A stretch of 25,205 nucleotides of DNA. Source: Spirochaetota bacterium (lineage in GTDB: Bacteria > Spirochaetota > Brevinematia > DTOW01). Of this stretch, positions 1 through 6,775 are shown one piece after another. The notes beneath the pieces are model-generated. The model was not told where the DNA came from and searched no databases. It saw only the letters and a list, made by a program, of their open reading frames with translations. The translations under genes and the position numbers were made by a program. Location: assembly GCA_028276145.1 (NCBI GenBank), contig JAPYWX010000006.1, forward strand, positions 1-25,205. The letters are read 5' to 3'. Every line of letters begins with the position of its first letter. Within the stretch, counting starts at the first letter, position 1.

Positions 1-1552
1 TTATATCTTTGTACTCCTTCCTATATGACATGTTCTTTATAGCCATGTCCATAAGAAGTTTAACTTCGTCAAGGTATTTACCTTCCTCCTCAGGCGAAGC
101 AAAATTATTAACATACTCTACAGCAAAAATTGAATATCTAACAAAAGCATAGAAAGCGAACATATCAGTATCAATTGCTCTCTTCATTAACTCCATAGCT
201 TTGAGTAAGTACTTCTTAGCTTCCTCTACATTTCCACCACCGGAATAATACTTTGAAAGCTGATAATACAGCATACCACCATTGTGCAATATAGGTGCCA
301 TGTCATAGCCATATTTAGCAGATTCCTCAATGTGGTCAGGAATTAAATTAATATACTCCCTTATTTTCTCTGTTATTTCCTTTTTCGGCTCTGGTTCTAG
401 GATATTAGTAACTGAAGTGTATTCATTAATTTTGTCAATATAATACTGAGCCAAACCATAATTGTACGAAGCAGCAATCTCTCTAGTGAGGTAATCCCAC
501 CAAAGTGATACAGGTGTTTCCTTCCATCTATTCTTGTAAAACCTGTAGTAATCCAAAGTATCAAGCCCATTAGGATGGTCATAGTCCTTTACGAAATAAA
601 CCCTATCACCCCTAACAAGGATATAACCTTCTCTCTGTAATTCTGATAGAACAGAAGAAAAGACTCTACCAAAGTTCTGGTCTACCCTATCCTTTACCTT
701 GGATATTATCAAATTCAGAGAGCCAAAATCCAAATCAAAGCCACCCCCCTTAGAAGCTTGGCTATATATCGTATCCTTCAAAAGGTCTATAAAAAGAAGC
801 TTCCCAGAAGGAGGATTATAAGAGAAAACTTTAGAAGGATTCGCTACCACCTTGTTACTAACTATACTCACATACCTATCATATTCCATCACCCTTATCA
901 CTTCAAAAACCTTTTGAGCTGACAAATTCGGAACCAATATAGATTTATACCTTGATGACAAATAAGAAACCGGCAGACTCTTAAATTCTTTTAGCTTATC
1001 AACTATAAAATACTTAGCATCGCTAACCCTATACATCATACCGTACTGCTTGTAGTAGTAGTCCCCATACTTCCACAATTCTTTACCTGTCCAAGTCATG
1101 AAAACATTTTTCTTAGTTACCTGCCCCTTGAGAGTATAATCCTCAAAAGTTGGCTCACCCTTTGTACCGAGCTCACTTTTGTAAAATGGTTCTTTACCAT
1201 TAATAATGTTGTAATCAACAATATCCATTCTCAATTGTAGATTGAACCCTGGCAAATACCTAAGGTCACCGTATATTCTTTTGAAAACATTTCCCTTCTG
1301 GTCATAACAAACAACATCAGGTCTTTTAAATTCTACCATCTGGAAATAAGCCAAGCCAAAAACTTGGTTATCCCCTCCCTCCGTCATCAGAACAGTGTTA
1401 GTAGAAGTTGATTTCAAAAGCCCTAGGCTGTAGTCATGGTTAAGCCAATCCTTAGAGTTATCATTGTACTTGTAATTCTGGAAATAAGTAAAAGCAACAA
1501 GAACTAAAAAAACTAAACCAAGCAATATATCAACAACTACCGACTTCCTCAT
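1..1552 (-). CDS. Partial membrane-anchored protein resembling the C-terminal domain of DUF2723 proteins (3' end cut by the window)
   Basis: The frame is open from ATG at 1550-1552 to the left edge (517 codons). The TTA at 1-3 is out of frame and is not its stop. A GGGGG Shine-Dalgarno sequence lies about 5 nt before the ATG, and an in-frame stop upstream fixes the start. Residues 5-24 form one membrane helix; the rest is soluble and probably extracytoplasmic. Residues 52-80 (TVLMTEGGDNQVFGLAYFQ, then RPDV) resemble the segment ILFTNGDNDTF...RPDV that follows the last membrane helix in DUF2723/TMEM260-like proteins, which are related to protein O-mannosyltransferases. The final ~130 residues look helical and TPR-like. 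The multi-helix catalytic N-terminal part of DUF2723 is absent, so this is either a stand-alone accessory domain or half of a split gene. Family assignment is from memory and moderate; function is unknown. Confidence 0.7.
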   Translation of the reverse strand, partial: MRKSVVVDILLGLVFLVLVAFTYFQNYKYNDNSKDWLNHDYSLGLLKSTSTNTVLMTEGGDNQVFGLAYFQMVEFKRPDVVCYDQKGNVFKRIYGDLRYLPGFNLQLRMDIVDYNIINGKEPFYKSELGTKGEPTFEDYTLKGQVTKKNVFMTWTGKELWKYGDYYYKQYGMMYRVSDAKYFIVDKLKEFKSLPVSYLSSRYKSILVPNLSAQKVFEVIRVMEYDRYVSIVSNKVVANPSKVFSYNPPSGKLLFIDLLKDTIYSQASKGGGFDLDFGSLNLIISKVKDRVDQNFGRVFSSVLSELQREGYILVRGDRVYFVKDYDHPNGLDTLDYYRFYKNRWKETPVSLWWDYLTREIAASYNYGLAQYYIDKINEYTSVTNILEPEPKKEITEKIREYINLIPDHIEESAKYGYDMAPILHNGGMLYYQLSKYYSGGGNVEEAKKYLLKAMELMKRAIDTDMFAFYAFVRYSIFAVEYVNNFASPEEEGKYLDEVKLLMDMAIKNMSYRKEYKDI

Positions 1553-1574
1553 AAAACCCCCTGGTTATTTCTTT

Positions 1575-1604
1575 ATTATATATGTTGCTAAACTATAAAA
1601 ACAA
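1575..1604 (-). promoter_or_regulatory. Possible promoter of the DUF2723-like gene
   Basis: A perfect TATAAT (complement of 1575-1580) lies 22 nt before the start codon, leaving a short leader that holds the GGGGG ribosome binding site. The -35 match is poor (TTGTTT at 18-nt spacing, complement of 1599-1604). Inferred from position and -10 only. Confidence 0.4.
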
Positions 1605-1729
1605 AATCTATTTACCCTCCGCTATGCTAGAAATTCCTACGTAACAACTAAAATTCACCTTTCCTTTAAAATTCATTCTAAAACATAACTAAAGGTTTTT
1701 AAAGCATTCTGTGCGTGTTATTATAACTT

Positions 1730-1850
1730 CCCCTTAGGGGTTAAGTGCCTATCGCCTCTCCCAAAATCTTAAAGGTGAGCAAGTAGGACTATTTAAAATA
1801 ATGTGCTAATCAGCACTAATGTGCTAATCAGCACATTGTGCTCATAGCAC
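1730..1850. repeat. Palindromic repeats in the 1553-1943 intergenic region, including a three-unit GTGCT array
   Basis: This 391-bp stretch has no gene. It contains a CCCCTTAGGGG palindrome (1730-1740) and a decayed hairpin-like segment (about 1743-1765). A tandem array follows: GTGCTAATCAGCAC at 1803-1816 and again at 1821-1834, then GTGCTCATAGCAC at 1838-1850. Unit starts are 18 and 17 nt apart. The first two units are identical, which suggests local duplication. The array lies between two genes in the same direction, 3' of the ABC exporter and 5' of the DUF2723-like gene. The remainder is AT-rich with nothing recognised and no clear terminator after the exporter. Confidence 0.85.
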
Positions 1851-1943
1851 TCTTTAATAAAAAACTTATATAATTATAAGGGTACAACTCCCTCTCAACA
1901 AGATTGGCAGTTAGTGCTACTAAAAGTATTAAAATTTTACAAA

Positions 1944-3650
1944 TTATGTCATTATATATGATGAAAATAGTTCAAAGTACTCCGACTTCCTATTAATTAA
2001 TTCCTCGTGAGTACCAATTTCAACGACCTTTCCATCCTTCATAAAAACAACTTTATCAGCCATCAGAACAGTAGAAAGCTTATGTGCAACTACAATCATT
2101 GTTTGTCTACCTTTTATGCTTCTCAACGTATCATTCAAGTACCTCTCAGAAATAGGGTCTAACGAAGAGGTTGGCTCATCCAGAATCAAAATCTTTGGCT
2201 TTCTAATTAAAGCTCTTGCTATTGCTATTCTCTGTCTTTCTCCACCCGAAAGCTGTAATCCTCTCTCATGAAGCAATGTATCAAAACCATTTGGCAACTT
2301 CTCAACAATTTCCAAAACTTTTGAAACCTCAGAAACTCTAATAACTTCTTCAAAGCTCACATTATCAAGCCCAAAAACAATGTTATCCTTAACACTCATA
2401 GAAAAAAGGATGACATCCTGCGGCACAAAAGATATATGCTTTCTGTATTTAGGAAGGTTATACTCCTTTATTGACTTGCCGCCAACTATAACATCACCCT
2501 TCTGGGGAATAATAAAACCCATAATCATTGAAATCAAAGTCGACTTTCCACTACCAGAAGGACCCACTATAGCAACAGTCTCACCATCACTAACCTCAAA
2601 ACTAACACCATCCAAAGCATTCCTAAACCCATCATAAGAGAAGAAAACATCTTTGAATACAATACTTCCATCCTCAGGTTCTTCATAACCACTAATGTTA
2701 CTCTTCTCCTCCTCTAATTGCATAGTCTTCTTTATTCTTTCCAAAGCAACAATAGCTCTTTGAAGTAAAACAAACTGGCTACCCAATACGGATATCGGCT
2801 GAGACATGAAAAATATAGCAGTTATGAAAGTAACGAAAGATTCTATCGAAAGGTTACCACTCTTTATTTCATAACTGCCAAAAAGTAAGACAACTATAAC
2901 AGCAAGAGCACCAAGAAAATCAGATATAGGCACAGGTAAAACAGAAAATTTAGCAAACCTTATTTGTGAATCTGTGTATTCAGAACTGAAATTAAAAAAC
3001 TTCTCCCTAAACTTATCCTCAACACCAAAACCCTTTATTGTCTCAATACCAACTAAAGACTCATTCATAAGCGATGTTGCTTGAGATATCTTTGAGAGAA
3101 TCTTATCAGCTATGTGCTTAGAGTAATTGCTTATAAAAACGAGTATAAGAAAAAGAGGCGAAATAGCTAAAACCACCAAGCTCAACTTCCAACTTGTGTA
3201 GAAAAGCAATATGATACAACCAAGTATTATAAGAGGATTCCTAACCAATTCCAAAAAGCCAGTATTAACAAAGTTCTCAATTACCTGTATGTCATTAAGT
3301 AAATTTGATATAAAATCACCTTGTTGGGTACTTTTCAAAAGTACCGGACTAACCCTCGTAAGCTTATCAAACAAGTCATTCCTAAGCTCATAGACAACCT
3401 TTTGTGATAATTTAACAACAAAAAACGAACCAAAATACTTAGAAAGTGACCAAAGTAAAATTACAGGAATACCAACAAGTATAACTTCCAAAGTATTAGT
3501 TAGTAACTTCTCAGGAGAAAACACAGTATCTAGAACTTTACCGGCAAGAACAGGCAAAAAAACCGTTACAACCGTAGTTATTAGAGTGAATAAAACACTT
3601 AAAAAAACTAAAGTTTTATGTTTTTTTATATACTTAAAAAAAAGGTCCAT
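1944..3650 (-). CDS. ABC exporter half-transporter (MsbA/BmrA type)
   Basis: A 568-residue half-transporter with an N-terminal six-helix exporter domain (about 1-310) and a C-terminal nucleotide-binding domain (about 325-568). It should act as a dimer in the inner membrane, expelling a lipid, peptide or drug by ATP hydrolysis. Visible motifs: aromatic A-loop near Y339, Walker A GPSGSGKST at 363-371, Q-loop Q411, signature LSGGERQ at 467-473, Walker B ILILDEPT at 487-494, and H523 in VAHKLST. All catalytic residues are present. Its ATG shares one base with the TGA of the upstream 93-residue membrane protein (TGATG), so the two are probably translationally coupled. The substrate cannot be read from sequence; lipid-A-precursor flipping (MsbA) is one option, a multidrug or peptide exporter another. 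Confidence 0.9.
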   Translation of the reverse strand: MDLFFKYIKKHKTLVFLSVLFTLITTVVTVFLPVLAGKVLDTVFSPEKLLTNTLEVILVGIPVILLWSLSKYFGSFFVVKLSQKVVYELRNDLFDKLTRVSPVLLKSTQQGDFISNLLNDIQVIENFVNTGFLELVRNPLIILGCIILLFYTSWKLSLVVLAISPLFLILVFISNYSKHIADKILSKISQATSLMNESLVGIETIKGFGVEDKFREKFFNFSSEYTDSQIRFAKFSVLPVPISDFLGALAVIVVLLFGSYEIKSGNLSIESFVTFITAIFFMSQPISVLGSQFVLLQRAIVALERIKKTMQLEEEKSNISGYEEPEDGSIVFKDVFFSYDGFRNALDGVSFEVSDGETVAIVGPSGSGKSTLISMIMGFIIPQKGDVIVGGKSIKEYNLPKYRKHISFVPQDVILFSMSVKDNIVFGLDNVSFEEVIRVSEVSKVLEIVEKLPNGFDTLLHERGLQLSGGERQRIAIARALIRKPKILILDEPTSSLDPISERYLNDTLRSIKGRQTMIVVAHKLSTVLMADKVVFMKDGKVVEIGTHEELINRKSEYFELFSSYIMT

Positions 3651-3931
3651 CAGTGATTATAAGGATTAACCTTAATACCAACCCAAAGCAATATCAAAGC
3701 TCCGAAGAAAGCAGCAACAAAATTAATATTCAGAGGGTTAATAACTAACCAATTAATAAACGGAGACAAATAGAAAAAGCCAATTGCCGCTCCCAATATA
3801 CCTACTCCTATACCTCCCCAAGCTCCAAAAAGAGTTTCTTTATTATTAAATTTTATGTTGTAATACCAAAAAATAAAACCTACTAACCCACCAAAAATCC
3901 CAACCAAAAGCAAACTTATCAAGAAATCCAT
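3650..3931 (-). CDS. Small membrane protein, three predicted helices
   Basis: A 93-residue hydrophobic protein. The ATG at 3929-3931 is chosen over an upstream in-frame ATG (3970) because GAGGTG lies about 8 nt before it and the upstream extension (FWIIITLKRCFC) overlaps the putative -10. Predicted helices are at about 2-22, 33-55 and 66-86, rich in Gly-x-x-Gly packing motifs (GIFGGLVG, GGIGVGILGAAIG). The pattern recalls the GlsB/YeaQ transglycosylase-associated family of tiny membrane proteins, but this is a weak resemblance. Its stop overlaps the ABC exporter start by one base, so it may be an accessory to that transporter. No soluble domain or catalytic motif is visible. Confidence 0.65.
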   Translation of the reverse strand: MDFLISLLLVGIFGGLVGFIFWYYNIKFNNKETLFGAWGGIGVGILGAAIGFFYLSPFINWLVINPLNINFVAAFFGALILLWVGIKVNPYNH

Positions 3932-3953
3932 ACAAAAGCACCTCTTCAAGGTT

Positions 3954-3959
3954 ATTATA
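3954..3959 (-). promoter_or_regulatory. Possible -10 box of the small membrane protein / ABC exporter operon
   Basis: A perfect TATAAT (complement) lies 22 nt upstream of the ATG at 3931. No convincing -35 hexamer is visible at 16-18 nt spacing. Confidence 0.35.
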
Positions 3960-4033
3960 ATCCAAAACAAAATAATTTTTCTATTTCATAACTAACTTAC
4001 TTTAATGCCAAAGTACACTTACAGCACTACTCA

Positions 4034-4076
4034 AGTGCTTCAGTGCTTCAGTGCTTCATAGCACTTTTTTTTTTTT
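4034..4076 (+). terminator. Three direct AGTGCTTC repeats ending in a hairpin followed by twelve T
   Basis: AGTGCTTC occurs three times in perfect 8-nt tandem at 4034-4057. The last copy forms a 6-bp stem, AGTGCT (4050-4055) with AGCACT (4060-4065), loop TCAT, followed by an unbroken run of T at 4065-4076. This is a textbook intrinsic terminator on the + strand. However, the nearest upstream gene is on the opposite strand, so it has no obvious transcript to end. The T run is also a possible slippage site. Confidence 0.55.
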
Positions 4077-4080
4077 AACC

Positions 4081-4286
4081 AACTGCTTACAGCAGTTTTA
4101 ATTAACTACCTAAAGAGTGAAGAGAGACTTTGTCTCTCTTTAGTTAAATTATGGTGGGTGGGGACTTCATAGCACCTACTTAAAACAACGCGCTAATTAT
4201 GTGCTAATTAGCACATTATCAAATCCCTTATCATAACAATTAAAAGTTTAATGAGCGAGCTTTAAGCTCGACGAGCTTCAAGCTAA
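4081..4286. repeat. Cluster of palindromes in the 3932-4345 divergent intergenic region
   Basis: This 414-bp gene-free stretch separates divergent genes. It holds hairpin AACTGCT/AGCAGTT with loop TAC (4081-4097) and a minus-oriented copy of the CACTCT-tailed hairpin: AAGAGAGAC/GTCTCTCTT at 4120-4140, tail complement 4114-4119. A G-rich GGTGGGTGGGG follows at 4153-4163. GTGCTAATTAGCAC, a perfect 14-bp palindrome, lies at 4201-4214. Then CGAGCTTTAAGCTCG at 4256-4270 is followed 16 nt later by a partial second unit, CGAGCTTCAAGCT. The last pair has GAGCT/AGCTC arms instead of GTGCT/AGCAC, with both arms changed in step. Confidence 0.8.
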
Positions 4287-4310
4287 ACAATATATACACA
4301 CCGTTAAATT

Positions 4311-4339
4311 TTCAAAAAAAATGATAAAAGTATTAGAAT
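4311..4339 (+). promoter_or_regulatory. Putative ftsK promoter giving a leaderless mRNA
   Basis: TTCAAA (4311-4316), 17 nt, then TAGAAT (4334-4339), which ends 6 nt before the ATG at 4346. Transcription starting the usual 6-7 nt after the -10 would begin at the start codon. No Shine-Dalgarno sequence precedes the ATG, in keeping with a leaderless message. Inferred from sequence match only. Confidence 0.45.
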
Positions 4340-4345
4340 TTTCTC

Positions 4346-6775
4346 ATGAAACGGGTAATAGGCGTTGTATTAATATCTATTTGGGCAGCATTAACACTGA
4401 TAGCATTATACTACCCTTCTCTGTTGGGAGTACAACTACCTGTAATATCATTCTTCAGGCAGTTAATATACGCCATACGTGCACTCTTCGGAGAAGACGC
4501 ATTCACCATAACTACAATACTAATAGGATTAACATTCCTACCCTTAGCACTTTCAAAACCTATGTATCCGTTCTTCAAAAACTTATTAGGTGTAGAGCTC
4601 GTAATAATTTCTTATTCTCTGATAACCTATTTAAGCAACCCAACTAAACCTATATACCTAAAAGGTATCGTAGTCGAAGATTTAGGGAATCTAGCAACAA
4701 ATTTACTCAAAAATGAAACCTTAGTTAGCATAACAACATATTTGGTACTCGCTGTAGGTATATACCTCATACTAACTTCGTATAAATTAACAAAAAGCAT
4801 AATAGCCCATATTATCATAGGATTCGTTAATTTTCTTTCTTCAATAATAGAAGCCATTAGAAATGGCTTAAAATCCTTAAAAGAATACAATAACAACTAC
4901 GAAGAAGAATATCGCTACACTTCTCCATCAAGTGCTTCTAGTGCCTCTGGTACTTCTAGCCCTTCTACTGCAAGCAACGCAAACACAAGTTCTAAGGTAG
5001 GTACAGATAGCAAAAACATTAACAGAGACTTCATTGAAATAACAGTGATTGACACAGACTCACCTATTATGAATTACGAAGATGAGAGTGTAACCTTCAG
5101 AGACACAAACACCAAACAAAAAAGTAAAGGCTTTGACATATTTGAAAAACTACCCCCAAGCGAAGAAGTAATAGACACCTCAGCTGAGAAATCAGAAGAG
5201 TTTGAAGAAGAGATAGAGAAAACCACAAAGGACATTGAATATGAAGAAAGTAAGAACGCCAGAACAGAAAAACCATATTTCCGAACTGAAGAAGATGAAT
5301 ACTTTGAAGAAGGTAAATTTTCAGGCAAATATCCACCACCTATTGATTTACTTGACCCTGTCGAAGTTGACAACATAAGTGAAGAAGAGGAAATTAAAGA
5401 AATAGAGGAGAGGAAAAGGATAATAGAAGAAACCTTTGCAGAGTTTAAAATAAACGCAACGATAGAAGGAATAGTAAGAGGACCAGTTGTAACACTCTAC
5501 GAAATAAAACCTCAACCCGGAACAAAGATAAACAAGATAGTTAACATCTCAGACAACTTAGCTCTAAACCTAGCAACCCCGAGAGTAAGAATTGTCTACC
5601 CCATACCCGGCAAATCTGTTATAGGTATAGAAATCCCCAACAAAATAAGGAAAATAGTAAGAATAAGAGAACTAATAACTTCCAGAGAGTACAGAGAGAA
5701 CAGAGCTAAACTACCTTTAGTGATAGGTAAGGACATACACGGCAAACCAATAATTGAGGACCTTACCCAAATGCCACACTTACTAATTGCAGGATCGACA
5801 GGCTCAGGTAAAAGCGTATATGTAAACTCCATAATCACTGGACTACTATACAGCAAATCCCCTGAAGAACTCAGATTCATAATGATAGACCTAAAAATAG
5901 TAGAGCTTAAGGTTTATAACGGTATACCTCACTTACTGACTCCTGTTGTTACCACTCCAAGCACTGCAAAATCAGTACTAGAATGGCTAGTTAACGAAAT
6001 GCAAGATAGATACAGAAAACTAGAAATTCTAGGGTGTAGAGACATCGTTCAGTACAATAACAAAGTATTAAGGCTCAGCGATGAAACACTAGAAAAACTG
6101 CCCTATATCGTATTGATAATTGACGAATACGCTGACCTTATGATGACATCACCAAAAGAAACAGAAGATTACATAACAAGGCTAGCAGCCATGTCAAGAG
6201 CAGTAGGAATACACCTGATAATTGCTACCCAAAGACCTTCGGTTGATGTAGTCACAGGGCTAATAAAAGCAAACTTCCCAGCAAGAGTAGCCTTTAGAGT
6301 AGCCTCTAAAGTTGACTCTAGAACAATTCTTGACACAATAGGTGCAGAAAAACTCCTAGGTAAAGGTGACTTACTCTTCATGAGCCCATCAACACCTAAC
6401 ATAATAAGAGTACAAGGTGCATACATATCTAACGAAGAAGTAGAAAGAGTTGTCGAATACTTAATAAAACAAGACAGTCCAAGGTACATAGAGATACCAG
6501 AACAAGAAATACCAAATCAGTATACAGACGAAGAATTCCTTGAAGAAGATGAGGAATTCTCTGATGAGCTCTACCACGAAGCAATAAAGATAGTAGTCAG
6601 AGAAAAAAAAGCTTCAGCCTCATACCTACAAAGAAGATTAAGAATAGGATTCAACAGAGCCGCAAGGATGATAGACAGAATGGAGGAAGAAGGAATAGTT
6701 GGACCACAGCAAGGTAGCAAACCTAGAGAAATACTAGTAGATGAATCATTTTTAGAGAGGTTAGGGATAGATTAA
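4346..6775 (+). CDS. ftsK: DNA translocase FtsK/SpoIIIE family
   Basis: An 809-residue double-stranded-DNA pump that clears chromosome termini through the division septum and activates dimer resolution. Four predicted N-terminal helices (about 4-28, 52-70, 76-97, 127-147) anchor it in the inner membrane. An acidic, low-complexity linker (about 190-360) follows, then the RecA-like motor: Walker A GSTGSGKS at 483-490 and Walker B LIIDEYADL with D593. A C-terminal winged-helix gamma domain (about 740-805) would read polar orienting sequences. The linker begins with a Ser/Ala/Thr-rich stretch encoded by a 9-bp tandem repeat. The start has no ribosome binding site but sits just after a promoter-like -10. 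The stop codon overlaps the convergent lolC/E stop by 4 nt. Confidence 0.95.
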   Translation: MKRVIGVVLISIWAALTLIALYYPSLLGVQLPVISFFRQLIYAIRALFGEDAFTITTILIGLTFLPLALSKPMYPFFKNLLGVELVIISYSLITYLSNPTKPIYLKGIVVEDLGNLATNLLKNETLVSITTYLVLAVGIYLILTSYKLTKSIIAHIIIGFVNFLSSIIEAIRNGLKSLKEYNNNYEEEYRYTSPSSASSASGTSSPSTASNANTSSKVGTDSKNINRDFIEITVIDTDSPIMNYEDESVTFRDTNTKQKSKGFDIFEKLPPSEEVIDTSAEKSEEFEEEIEKTTKDIEYEESKNARTEKPYFRTEEDEYFEEGKFSGKYPPPIDLLDPVEVDNISEEEEIKEIEERKRIIEETFAEFKINATIEGIVRGPVVTLYEIKPQPGTKINKIVNISDNLALNLATPRVRIVYPIPGKSVIGIEIPNKIRKIVRIRELITSREYRENRAKLPLVIGKDIHGKPIIEDLTQMPHLLIAGSTGSGKSVYVNSIITGLLYSKSPEELRFIMIDLKIVELKVYNGIPHLLTPVVTTPSTAKSVLEWLVNEMQDRYRKLEILGCRDIVQYNNKVLRLSDETLEKLPYIVLIIDEYADLMMTSPKETEDYITRLAAMSRAVGIHLIIATQRPSVDVVTGLIKANFPARVAFRVASKVDSRTILDTIGAEKLLGKGDLLFMSPSTPNIIRVQGAYISNEEVERVVEYLIKQDSPRYIEIPEQEIPNQYTDEEFLEEDEEFSDELYHEAIKIVVREKKASASYLQRRLRIGFNRAARMIDRMEEEGIVGPQQGSKPREILVDESFLERLGID
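4931..4966 (+). repeat. Four 9-bp tandem repeats inside the ftsK linker
   Basis: Degenerate units AGTGCTTCT, AGTGCCTCT, GGTACTTCT and AGCCCTTCT encode Ser-Ala-Ser, Ser-Ala-Ser, Gly-Thr-Ser and Ser-Pro-Ser. The first unit with its flank (TCAAGTGCTTC, 4928-4938) is identical to the start of the intergenic AGTGCTTC repeat at 4031-4041. Confidence 0.7.

Noticed and set aside
1..3. TTA at the window edge as the stop codon of the first gene
   Set aside because: The gene's codons end on positions 2, 5, 8 and so on; TTA at 1-3 is one base out of frame, so the gene continues beyond the window.
397..582. 61-codon frame on the minus strand
   Set aside because: It lies wholly inside the larger DUF2723-like frame in another phase and has no ribosome binding site.
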